From NCBI GenBank assembly GCA_030323885.1, contig CM059194.1:4255691-4319690 (forward strand): 64,000 bases of DNA, written 5' to 3'. The notes beneath the pieces are model-generated. The model was not told the DNA's origin. It ran no database searches and saw nothing but the letters and a program-made list of their open reading frames with translations. Numbering within the stretch: position 1 is the first letter of the stretch; every line of letters starts with the position of its first letter. Origin of the DNA: Branchipolynoe longqiensis (taxonomy: Eukaryota; Annelida; Polychaeta; Phyllodocida; Polynoidae). Shown piece after piece: positions 31,781-41,960 of the stretch. The translations under genes and the position numbers were made by a program.

Positions 31781-32205
31781 ATGAAAATGAGCCATTGGAG
31801 AGTAAATTTGAGGATTACAGTCAGTCACATACACGGTTACTGTTTGATGGAGATAACGAGACATGTGTGCAGCTCAACCAGTTCTGGACCTACCTTCCCA
31901 AAACAACATATGGAATTGAACACATGAATGGACCTTTCACCATCTCAATCCATATTAGTCCTCGAAGTGAGTCAACTGTACTGGGGACAATTCAAGTCTA
32001 CTATAATTTTGAGCCGAACCTTGGATACTGTTCCAGTCCTGTGAAGAGGTATTGGAAATGCAAGGAAAGGGATACAGTGCCCACATTTGATTGTGTATGC
32101 ACTCAAGAGTGCACAGTGTATGTTCGCTTCGAAAAATTCTCAATGGCCTCAGTCTCAAAGAGTGTTCCCTATGAAGTGTGTGAAATTGTCATTAAAAAAG
32201 AGTAG
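31781..32205 (+). CDS. Terminal exon of the lectin gene: cysteine-rich, galactose-binding-like domain
   Basis: Acceptor CTTGATTTTAG (31780) opens in phase 1, matching the previous donor, and 141 codons run to TAG 32203-32205. Near the start, RLLFDGDNETCVQL resembles the DG(D/N)..TC entry strand of fucolectin/F5-8-type beta-sandwich domains, and seven cysteines follow (GYC, YWKC, FDC, VC, EC, EVC among them). I cannot name the domain with certainty. No transmembrane helix or GPI-type tail is visible, so the protein is probably secreted. With the C-type lectin and sushi-like exons this makes a multidomain recognition protein; immunity or adhesion is inference only. Confidence 0.75.
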
Positions 32206-32636
32206 CCACAGAGAAACCTTTTTTGGCTACTAGATCCAGATTTGAATATGACGCTATGAATCAGGCAGGCCCCTTCCTAATGTATGCTTCACTTAAGAAA
32301 TGTTATCATTCTTGTATCTCTGTCACATGATTCAAAGTGCATTCTATATGTTCTCCTCTTTACCATTGGACATTTTCTCTTTAAATACTAAATGTGTTAT
32401 TTTTGTACAGGGGTATTTTGTTTAACCATAAACCTGGATAAAGTTTACGTAATGTGTTATTTAATATGTTGATCATTTTAATGTGCTCAAACACAAATAT
32501 TTGAAGTACTTTTATAAATCTGTGTTATTGTCCAAAATTAGTAGTTTGAATTACATAATTGACAATTCAGAGATTTGTTTCTATGGAATGCAAATAGTAT
32601 TTCTTACCAATTGCATTATTTCTTTCATCACTGTAA
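32206..32636 (+). other. Probable 3' UTR and flank of the lectin gene
   Basis: AT-rich and without coding sequence. No canonical AATAAA close to the stop codon; the polyadenylation site cannot be fixed. Confidence 0.4.
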
Positions 32637-32807
32637 TTCAGTGGCCGAATCAGTAGAGTGCATGTTTCCCATTGGAAGGTTGGGAGTTTCAAACCTGGCC
32701 GAGTCAAACCAATGACTTTCAAAATGTATACTTGTCACTATCTAGCCTGGCGCTCAGTATTCCTACGTGGATGATAGGGAAAACACTGGCTTGCTCAGTA
32801 TCAGGAT

Positions 32808-33071
32808 GATGCGCGAGAAGGAAGACAGGAGACGGAGATGGGAACTGAGGCGTTTATTGGTACGCCTCGGGCAACATAACACAAAACAATGGATAAACAG
32901 TATCAATGCATAATAGAGGATGTACAATAGAAGGTAATGCAATCAAAATATGAAGAGATAAGGTATAATGTCTTGTGCCTCAGGTGAGTTCATGGGCGGC
33001 TAGGGCATCGGCCCGAGGAGGAAGTCCTGCGGGTTTTTATGGCCGGGGGTGCGCCGAGGAGCCCTCCACCA
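32808..33071 (-). repeat. B2 repeat (3' terminus of the element)
   Basis: Ends CTTCTCGCGCATC on the minus strand, the same terminus as both B copies at 1-885. Confidence 0.92.
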
Positions 33072-33111
33072 GGTAGAGAGATAATTAAAGATAGTTGGGT
33101 GGGTGGGCGGA

Positions 33112-33352
33112 GAAGAAGGGCAGCGTGGAGGAGACTGGAGGCGAATGGCTGAAGGAGGCGGCGGGCGGCCTTATAAGGGGAGAAGGTGAGGGGTGGCAGG
33201 AGAGGCGTGAACGCTCAAGGCGGGGGGAGGGCGGAGGTGAGGAGCAGGCGTCGCGCGAGGCGCGAATGCCGGGTGACAGCGCGGCCAGAGGGGGGAGGGG
33301 GGGAGTCGCTCTCCCTACCCGCGCATCAAACGAAATGCTTCGCATTACGGCC
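33112..33352 (-). repeat. A2 repeat
   Basis: 241 bp, near-identical to A1 (34685-34925). Contains CCTTATAAGG, a TATA-like palindrome also present in the copy at 1-885. Confidence 0.9.
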
Positions 33353-33616
33353 GATGCGCGAGAAGGAAGACAGGAGACGGAGATGGGAACTGAGGCGTTT
33401 ATTGGTACGCCTCGGGCAACATAACACAAAACAATGGATAAACAGTATCAATGCATAATAGAGGATGTACAATAGAAGGTAATGCAATCAAAATATGAAG
33501 AGATAAGGTATAATGTCTTGTGCCTCAGGTGAGTTCATGGGCGGCTAGGGCATCGGCCCGAGGAGGAAGTCCTGCGGGTTTTTATGGCCGGGGGTGCGCC
33601 GAGGAGCCCTCCACCA
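33353..33616 (-). repeat. B1 repeat
   Basis: 264 bp identical by eye to B2 at 32808-33071. The last codons of the recombinase frame run into it. Contains AATAAA (CCAATAAACGCC, minus). Confidence 0.92.
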
Positions 33617-34595
33617 AAACGGAGGAGAGGGCTCGAGGCGCACCTGAGGGGGCGAGGCGGGGCACGTAAGCATGCACCGCCTCGGAGGTCCAAGTCCCCT
33701 GGGCCATGATGTCGGGGAGGGCCACCCCGGCGCGCTGGCAGGCCTGGGCGGCGCCCCGGCGGAGGCTGTGAAGGGTGAAGGCCTGAGGATCGGGGACCCC
33801 TTGGGCCTTGAGGGCGCCCCTCAGGAGTTCGGTGAGGGAGCGCGGGTCGAGGGGCCGGCCGGAGGGCATCAGGAGGGCCGGCGCGTCGAGGGCCGCCGGG
33901 GTCTGGGCGAGGGCGAGCTGCCAGGCCGAAACTGGGCACAGGGCGGACCCGGGCATGGCCGGGACGAAGAGGGCCACCGCGCCCGAGGGGGCGGAGATCG
34001 TCTTGGAGCTCCGTATCAGGAGCCGGAGGCCTCCGGGCGCGGGGCGGATGTCAGCGCGGGTGAGGGTGTGGGGGCCCCCCCACCCCTCGGGGCTCGGGGC
34101 CAGAAGGTTCGACTGGCGAAGCATGCCGAAGTACCCGAGGAGGAGGGCGGCCCGAGGGACGATGGAGGCGGGGCCCGCGCGGGCGAGGTGGTGTATGACG
34201 AGCGTGAGGTGATGAGGCGTGATGGGCGGGGCCTGACGTGGGACGTGGGTGGAGATGCGCTCGCCCCCGCGGCAGACGTCCTTGGCGAGGCGGGCGTCGA
34301 AGCCCGAGGTGAGGCCGCCCGCCCCCTCCACCCATGAGCGAGCCCCAGAGACGGTGTTCTTGACGGAGGCCGGGGCAAGGGCACGGGCGAAGAGGGAGGC
34401 GGTGAAGGCGGCGACGTCGAAGGCCGACGGGGCGAGAGGGTCGAACCCTCGGGCAACAGTAAAGCTGACATACTCCTCGGCCTGGCGACGTCGGTTCTTC
34501 CAGGTCGCCGGGGCGAGGGCTGCGCGGCGGAGGCGGGCGACGTCCTCGACGTCAGCGGAGGGGTAACCTAAAGCCCGGGATGAAATGGAAAATCG
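33582..34595 (-). CDS. Tyrosine recombinase of the Ngaro-like element, uninterrupted
   Basis: Open from 34595 to TGA 33582-33584, about 337 codons. Order: N-terminal core-binding helices (LRRAALAPATWKNRRRQAEE, SVKNTVSGARSWVEG), then the catalytic domain with YFGMLRQSNLL (Arg I), FTLHSLRRGAAQACQ (H-x-x-R) and GTWTSEAVHAYVPR (the Tyr nucleophile). These enzymes insert the circular cDNA without a target duplication. No ATG opens the frame; it overlaps the last 28 bases of the pol frame (stop 34568-34570, ending SHDDFPFHPGL) and lies in the -1 phase, so expression by frameshifting from pol is possible. The C-terminal 10 or so residues (VEGSSAHPRP) are encoded inside B1. No stop or missing catalytic residue seen. 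Confidence 0.88.
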   Translation of the reverse strand, partial: RFSISSRALGYPSADVEDVARLRRAALAPATWKNRRRQAEEYVSFTVARGFDPLAPSAFDVAAFTASLFARALAPASVKNTVSGARSWVEGAGGLTSGFDARLAKDVCRGGERISTHVPRQAPPITPHHLTLVIHHLARAGPASIVPRAALLLGYFGMLRQSNLLAPSPEGWGGPHTLTRADIRPAPGGLRLLIRSSKTISAPSGAVALFVPAMPGSALCPVSAWQLALAQTPAALDAPALLMPSGRPLDPRSLTELLRGALKAQGVPDPQAFTLHSLRRGAAQACQRAGVALPDIMAQGTWTSEAVHAYVPRLAPSGAPRALSSVLVEGSSAHPRP

Positions 34596-34684
34596 TCATG
34601 AGATGCGGCGGCGGGGAGAAGCCCGAGGCGGGCCACCTCGCTCCGAGCCGTGTCGGCCCAGGGACCTGCGAGGTGGGCCCGGCT

Positions 34685-34925
34685 GAAGAAGGGCAGCGTG
34701 GAGGAGACTGGAGGCGAATGGCTGAAGGAGGCGGCGGGCGGCCTTATAAGGGGAGAAGGTGAGGAGTGGCAGGAGAGGCGTGAACGCTCAAGGCGGGGGG
34801 AGGGCGGAGGTGAGGAGCAGGCGTCGCGCGAGGCGCGAATGCCGGGTGACAGCGCGGCCAGAGGGGGGGGGGGGGGAGTCGCTCTCCCTACCCGCGCATC
34901 AAACGAAATGCTTCGCATTACGGCC
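34685..34925 (-). repeat. A1 repeat (5' terminus of the element)
   Basis: Outer end GGCCGTAATGCGAAGC (minus strand). Contains the TATA-like CCTTATAAGG. Confidence 0.9.
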
Positions 34926-35056
34926 AATGTGACTGAGTGGGAGACCAGGTCATGGTGCTGACGGCCTGGTCTCCCAGTGGGGCAGCACTATAATGTTGGC
35001 ATTAGTGCGCACTGTCAGAAGTTGGTACCCATCCTGATTTGTTGCCAGGATGTAAA

Positions 35057-35573
35057 ACCTCAACAAACAAACAGGTTAATTACATATTCAGTAAAAGCAT
35101 CTTAGGGCAGAACCACCCCCTGAGTTGAACATAACCAACAGGCCTTGTAAATAATGTGTTAACAAGGTGAGCTGTGAGTCCTAACAGTTTATTGGAACCT
35201 CACCAAACAAACAGGTTAATTATATGTTCAGTAAAAGCCTCTTACTCCAGAACCATCCCTTGAGTTGAACATAACCAACAGGACTTGTAAATAATGTGTT
35301 AACACGGTGAGCTGTGAGTCATAGCAGTTTATTGGAACCTTAACAAACAAACAGGTTAATTATATGTTCAATAAAAGCCTCTTAGGGCAGAACCACCCCT
35401 TGAGTTGAACATAACCAACATGCCTTGTAAATAACGTGTTAACATGGTGAGCTGTGAGTCAGAACAGTTTATTGGAACCCCAAAAAACAAACAGGTTAAT
35501 TATATGTTCAGTAAAAGCCTCTTAGGGCAGAACCACCCCCTGAGGTGAGCATAACCAACAGGCCTTGCCCTAA
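35057..35573. repeat. 140-bp tandem repeat array, about 3.7 units
   Basis: ACAGGTTAAT recurs at 35071, 35211, 35351 and 35491, an exact 140-bp period. Each unit contains CAACAAACAAACAGGTTAAT-like DNA, ATAACCAACAGGCCTTG and GTGAGCTGTGAGTC. The first unit begins within the SINE tail. No coding sequence. Confidence 0.93.
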
Positions 35574-35949
35574 GGCGATAAGGCTGTGAAAGTGGGTGAA
35601 GTGACAGCCTTCTTTGTAGATCACATTATGGTTCAAATTGTTCCTTCCCACACACTGGTATCATGGATGCCCTGGAACTTGTCCTGATTATGAAAGTTAC
35701 CATGAGAAGGTTTATAGTAGCTAAGGATCAACAATCATAATGCCTAGCCTTTGCAAAGTTGAAGTCTGAAATATATGCATGGAATTTGCATGAAGTTTAA
35801 GTAAGATACCAGTGTTATAATACAACCAAACTACAGTGTTCTAGAATTGATTTACATAGATGATGTCTGACAAGTAACTTGAGGGAATCCTCGGGAATTG
35901 GAATTGCCTCGGTCTTAATATAGACATTGACTGCAGAACATCAGTCTGT

Positions 35950-36890
35950 TTGGTAACAGACACCCAGAAAATCAAGGGTAGCCGGGTGCCCATATGGGAT
36001 ATATCTGGGCAAATGCATGTGGGCGTACCCATATCGGAACCACATGGGTTGCATGGATGCAAAGTTTAACCCATATTTCACTAAACAATATTACAATAAA
36101 GTAAAAAATCTCAAAGATAATGTGCAGTCTATATGTGATAACATATTAAAAGAATAATAATAAGAAACTGAGAGAGAACCCATTTGGGTCCCATCTTTCT
36201 GTTCCCAGTAGATCCGGCAACATCTGGGTGAGTGACATGTCCGAATTTAGAAAATATACAATTGTATGTAATTGTCTGTATTTCTTTTTCAAATGTTTGT
36301 ATAATATTGGGTTATTATGATTGACATTCATTATATATTACCAAAACATTTTGTAAATTAGTTTACAATTAATTTGACATTGAAACACTCAACAGTGTGT
36401 TTAGCACATGACCATACTAACATATGTATTGTCAGATGATGTAAATGTTACCTAAATTGGTCTCCTGTCTCAATGTCAGTGTTGAACTAATTTTCTCACC
36501 TAATGTCTGCACACATTTTCACATAAAGTATATATATATATATATCATCAAATACAGGACCAGACCAAAGGTCCAAATCTGTATGATCCCCACAAACCTA
36601 TCAATGTATCATGCATTGTAATAATTGATGCATTGCATGTTATAAAACTATAGACATTGCTTTTCTTTATTATCATTTTGGAGGTGATATTCATTTAACC
36701 TAACAACCTTAGCTACGTGATGTTATACGGGACCCATATAGGCCCCATGTTAAACTCATGTGGGGCTTGCCATGTTGGACCCACATGGATCCCATTTACA
36801 AAAAACATATATGTCCCATTTGGGCATCCCATCTGGGTCCAGTATTTTAACCCATATGGGCCCCATACAGGTCATATTTTTGTTGCTGGC
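35950..36890. repeat. CCCATATGGG motif clusters, possible TIR-element ends
   Basis: Clusters of CCCATATGGG-like palindromes and CCCACATGG words occur near 35980-36075 and 36725-36880, with AT-rich sequence between. The arrangement resembles subterminal repeats of a DNA transposon, but I could not fix the outer ends or a duplication. A (TA)n run lies at 36527-36545. Confidence 0.4.
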
Positions 36891-39838
36891 TGGGGAATGG
36901 CATGTTATCAAAAGTTTACATTTGTAGATGTGCTTTAAATAGATATTATTTAAATACATACGGAACAACACATGTGTGCACTGCACCTTTTTTCTTCTTT
37001 TAAATTAGACATTCAATGAATTGAAGTGTAGCAAGTTTAAAGAAAGAGGTAGATTTGAAAGGGAATCCGAAGAATCAAAAGAAAGAATGACATGGAGCTG
37101 GTAGTGCAAGTAAACCGAGGAGAGACTGCAAACAATCACTCTGCGGTGGATGAAGCGAGACACTTAATTAGCGAGATGGGTCAGTGGGAGGTAATTCAAA
37201 CTGGATTGCCAGTTTGCAGGGGAGTTAGGCTGGGTCTGCACTAATATCGCAACATGCCCAACAAAAGGGATGCAACCCAAGGGGGTGGCAGGCATGGAAT
37301 GCTGTAATGGTACTTCGAATTTCACACCAAATGAAATGCAATTTGATCTTTTTTTTTAACAATTCCTAGAAGTGTTATCGTACAGCATTGTTTTAAATAC
37401 AGAATCACTTGTGAATATTGCACACCACGTTGATATCCATTGAGGCATGTGTCATACCATGGTAATGCCATCTACTAAGTGTTCCTCTGATATTATGCTT
37501 AAAGAAAAGGAACATATATTGCTATCTCCGAAGATAATGGCTTGTGCAATCATTCTGATAATGCAGTTTCCTTTGCATTATGGAAAATCATAGGGTTGTG
37601 GTTTTTTCATAATATTATTAGATTTACTATTTACCGTCACTGTAGTCTATTATTAAACAAAACTTAGATATGCTACAAAGGGTTATAAGTCATTCAGGTC
37701 TTAAATCGATGACACTGATTTTTAATATCCCAAGATTACCAGAATTAGTTTTGTTATCATTTTCATTTGAATAATAATCCAAGACTCATGGAAAAGGTTG
37801 GTTCATTATTATTCTCCAGAAAACATTTGACAAAACAATTGATGAGAGTAAGCTGCCTTTAATATATTGAAACCATATTAGGTCATACACTTCAGATATT
37901 TAAGATAATTCATCCAGGGTTCATAGATCTACCCTAACAATGGTTAAAATACATACATTTGGAGGGGTGAACACACTGGTTCATTTTGAATAGAACATAC
38001 GTAGTTCTAAATAGGACATGGTTGTTTTGAAATGAGTCTATTTTTCTATTTGAAATACTTAACAAGTGTTGTGACCTATTTATGGATTATGTGCTTAGCT
38101 CTGTGGTCTCTCTTAGAATAAGATACGTAAATGTTATTTGTGGAAATTAAAGTTGTGTGAGTTCCAACATATTCAACTATACAGGGATGTTTCAATACAT
38201 CATATTTTTAAATACATTCACAGTGACTGCCATATTTGTCACATTAGTTGGATTTACCAGTCATTGCTTTGTCTCCTACCCTGGATAATAATCATACAAT
38301 ATGTAAGCTAAACAGTGAGTAGGCCTCCTTGCGGAAATGTCTAATGCCCACAATGGTGATACATAATGCATCCCTCTAATTTGTTTATTGCGAAGACAAG
38401 TTCTCTTTTGAAAGAAAGTATCTCCATCAAACTTGCTTAAAGTAACAGAGACATCGAGCATGGTGTGTGGTGTTGTGTATGATATGAATAATTATGGAGC
38501 GCCATACAATTCATGAACAGAAGTGTGGACAGGGAGAAGGAGAATAGGACAATACTAGTTCGTAATGAGGCCCACTACCACAGTGACACTCACATATATG
38601 CTAGACCTTGCTTGCCATTTGGATGTTCACCATGCTAGCAGGGATAAAGCCTACAGTGGACTGTTCAACCTGGTTGTCATTGGCCAACACACCAGTAGCT
38701 TCATGTTACTGAGCTAATCCATCGCAGGTCACTTCTCTTCTGACTTGAGGGAAACAAACTGGGAAAATGATTCCAATGACTGAAGCGTCCATGGTTGGGC
38801 AGGCTGCCATTTCGATACATCGACTGTGTTTCTGTAGAGCTCATTCCCAAGTAGTACACTGGAAATCCTTTTAAGGTGGGGATGAGAATGGGTCATGCTT
38901 AGATTACCGGTGGAACGGCCTAGGGTATAATGTTATCCCATTGTATTGCTTGTAGCATCAACTTATATTAATTGTATCCTATATATATAGATATAACCTT
39001 GGGTTCTTCAAATGATAGAGTGTTGATGGAATTCAAACAAATAAATAAAGGAATTTTCTTCTAAAACCTAAGCTGGTATCTGTGCTTTATATTGACAAAA
39101 ACAAATGGCAGTTCAAATTATTTGAGGTCGAAATTGATTTGTAAATTGGCTTGGAACTGTAACTATATTTAATTCAGTATATGTAATATTATCCAATTAA
39201 CTTTATCTCTATTACATCATAAGTGAAATACAGTTTAGGCATGATCTAATTAAAATAAAATACTAAGGATTATAATAGGTTTTTAAACACAACTCCCAGC
39301 TAACCTAGTAGAAAGCATAGAGTAGGGCCTACCTCTGCACAATTGTGAAAGACACTGGAAACATACAAAAACAGTAGCCCTATTCATATTTATCATTCGT
39401 TGTCAATGACTTCAATCATCACTAGAAGCAAAGACAAACATAGGCGTACGCTATCACCGGAGACGGCAGACCAGCAGAAGGACAAGTAATGAATTAGGAA
39501 ATACAAATCTACAAACTCAGTAATATTGAGGAGACACTAGGCCTACTAGGCTACTTGAGGAATTTGAACGGTCAAAGAAATTACCTCAGTGCAGGAAAAA
39601 ACAGTGAGTTCAGGCGCAAAACCACGTAAATGCCAATCCAAAAATGGAGATAAACGTTGGAATGAAAACTTTAAAAAGACTTTTAAGATAGTTGTATTTA
39701 ATATTCCTACGGTTTTATGCATTGTACCATAACCATGTGATTATATAACAAGTGGAATTAGTGAGAATTAAAATTATTTTCAAGTGAAACCTTGTACTTA
39801 GATTACATTTGTTGATTGGCGCTTACATGGTTATGCAC
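36891..39838. other. Gene-poor AT-rich interval
   Basis: Nothing that I can support as a gene, RNA or classifiable repeat in about 2.9 kb. All frames are short and without codon-like composition. Confidence 0.5.
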
Positions 39839-40097
39839 CTAAGCTGAGATTCCATACATGCGGTATGTGGCAGGTGGCATGTGGCATGCGAATGCGGATG
39901 TGTTATGTGGCATAGCTACCCTTGCACACCCCCAATAGCCAATGTCTATGTTTTGTGCTGGGGTGTCGTTAACTAAACAAAACCGAGCAAAAAAGATACC
40001 CATGGCATTTTGGGGATTTTTTGCTCCAAATTTGTGAAGAAAAGTCAAAGTTATTGTTGGTTTTTATGGCAAAAGCAGCAGTATTCGCATTCACATT

Positions 40098-40379
40098 GTG
40101 CATGATGCTGAGGCAACATGGGTAATTCTGGGCACGGGACCAACCTCCTCTCCAGCACTGCCGGCTATGGGTGACACTGCCGCCACCTGGTTTCCACTTC
40201 CCACACCTCCCCCAGCACTGTCTCCTATGGGCGACCCTGCCGCCACCTACACTTGAACTCCAGCACTGAACCTCCCCATCGCGGCCTCCGCGTGCCTGGC
40301 CGGCGGGAGCCTGAACAGCTCACACCGACCAGTGCGCCCGAACCTGCCGCGTGGCTCTGGACTCTGTCCGACTTTCTAG
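40098..40379 (+). repeat. A1 repeat
   Basis: About 282 bp from GTGCATGATGCTGAGGCAAC to GACTTTCTAG, matched by A2 at 45430-45713. Confidence 0.92.
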
Positions 40380-40390
40380 GATTCCCCAAG

Positions 40391-41903
40391 ATGCCGTCAA
40401 CCCGGAATATCCACAAAAAGGATCCTTCCACGGACCCACATATACCGGAGGAACCTATACCAACCCGTAAGCCGCGGGTCAGGCCCAAATCGGTTGTGTC
40501 ACATGAAAAATCAACAAAAAAAGCACGCTCTCGTTCAAGCCGAACCGAGGAACGGCGCGAGACTACTACCGTAACGCCGGACAGCACCCCCACAAACCCC
40601 AGCAGACACCGCGACTCGGCAGGCAACAATGAGGCTCTCATTAATGCCCTCAACGGATTCCAGACCAGCATGGACGAACGGCTCGACAAAATATCTCGTG
40701 GCATGGCAGACAGAATGGACGAATTTGAGCGCACAGCGGCGAAACGGTGGCGGACAGCGTCACCACGTGGCTTCCAAGATGGCCGCCGACCCACGCATCC
40801 AGCTGACCACGTGCACGACAACCAAGATGGCCACCAACAATCGTGCTCCCCACGCCAGCCGACTGCCACAGATGATGCCGATACCAACCACCGGAGGAAA
40901 TCACTGCGGCGTAGCCATAGCACGGACAACAGGAACATGGCTCACACGCTCGCCCCGGCGCGGCACCGCAGCAACAGTAAGGATCGACGCACACCCACGC
41001 GATCCTCAGCCTACACGGCCCGAGCAATACTACTATGCGGAGGGCACCAAAACAAACCGTGAGTTTGTTCCGTTTAACAACCCCTTCCGTACGCCTGCTG
41101 CCATGGCCCGTGACCGAGCGTCCTCCCGCACCCCCTTCTATGATGTAATGACCCATACCGACTATGAGGAGAACGACCGCAGTGATGTGGTAAACGAACT
41201 CCTGGCCGCCGTGGGATCAGCCCTGGGAGACAGGAAAGGTAACAATATAATAGCTCCCCACAGGTATGTCAGAAGGGGTCACCGTAGTACTAAAGTTGGC
41301 CTTGACCAGGCGACGTGGGCGGAGTACTTTGCAGCGCTGTGCCGCATGATAAAAGACCATGCAATGCCGACGAGCTGGATCGAGCCTATGTTTGAACACT
41401 TACACCAACTCGCGACCATGGCCACTCAGTACGAATGGCAGACCTGCAGGAGGTGGTCTGAGGATGTGTTCACCATGATCGGCGACGGCCGCCTGCAGTA
41501 CGGATGGGCGGATCAGTACGCCATCAAAGATGTACAGCGTGACGCCTGTGTAGACGGAAATAAGATAGACGGAAAGAAACACCACAAGGCAAACGACGAA
41601 CACACTAACAAAAGACCCGACACTACTAGCGGCCGCGCTGACAGATCCGACAAGCCAGACTATGTCCGACCTGCCTACACGAAAGAGACCGACGGTAAAC
41701 CCTGCACAAAGTGGAACTGGGGAAACGAGTGCGGCCACAACACATCACACAACACATCGGAAGTGCCACCGGTGCGCCTGGTGTGCCTCAAAATACTCAA
41801 AAGCTAACCCACACCCTGAAAAAGACTGTCAGAACAAACGGCGGTTTTTCGAGCGCAAGAATGGCACTGACAAACCTGAAGCCAAAGCGGATTTTCGATA
41901 GGC
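40391..41903 (+). pseudogene. gag: Ngaro-like gag, two frameshifts
   Basis: Starts MPSTRNIHKKDPSTDPHIPE just after A1 and runs as a basic, Ser/Arg-rich N-terminus to about 40.8 kb. It then changes frame; from about 41.03 kb it reads NREFVPFNNPFRTPAAMARD, ELLAAVGSALGDRKG and WAEYFAALCRMIKDHAMPTS, a helical capsid-like part. A third frame carries the C-terminal Cys/His cluster (CTKWNWGNEC, then CHRCAWC and HPEKDC), which looks like the single nucleic-acid-binding zinc motif of DIRS-type gag proteins. Start chosen as the first ATG beyond the A1 repeat. Function by position and family. Confidence 0.75.
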
Positions 41904-41960
41904 AGCCGCACCGACGGTCATACTGACGACGGAACGGATACCGCACCCACAGTTGATGGC

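Larger units (their letters stand above)
32808..34925 (-). mobile_element. Internally deleted Ngaro-like element with intact split direct repeats
   Basis: Read on minus: A1 34925-34685, internal 34684-33617, B1 33616-33353, A2 33352-33112, a 40-bp linker, then B2 33071-32808. B1 and B2 are identical by eye over 264 bp; A1 and A2 (241 bp) differ at only a few positions. The internal part keeps the last codons of pol and a whole tyrosine recombinase frame; gag, RT and nearly all RNase H are gone. The bases outside (TCAGGAT and AATGTGACTGAG) join into the SINE sequence with nothing added or lost. The near-perfect repeats suggest a recent insertion. Confidence 0.93.
32637..35072 (+). mobile_element. 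tRNA-derived SINE, interrupted by a Ngaro-like element
   Basis: 32637-32807 and 34926-35072 are the two halves of one SINE. The head has Pol III promoter-like boxes: GTGGCCGAATCAGTAGAG (box A-like) and GGGAGTTTCAAACC (box B-like). The body includes CTAGCCTGGCGCTCAG and, after the break, ATGTGACTGAGTGGGAGACC; the tail is TGTAAAACCTCAACAAAC. Other copies lie (minus strand) at 53.89, 55.98, 61.85 and 63.1 kb. The tail runs straight into a 140-bp tandem array. Confidence 0.85.

Noticed and set aside
33095..34337. Plus-strand Gly/Arg-rich ORFs of 90-221 codons
   Set aside because: Shadows of the minus-strand recombinase and of the GC-rich A/B repeats.
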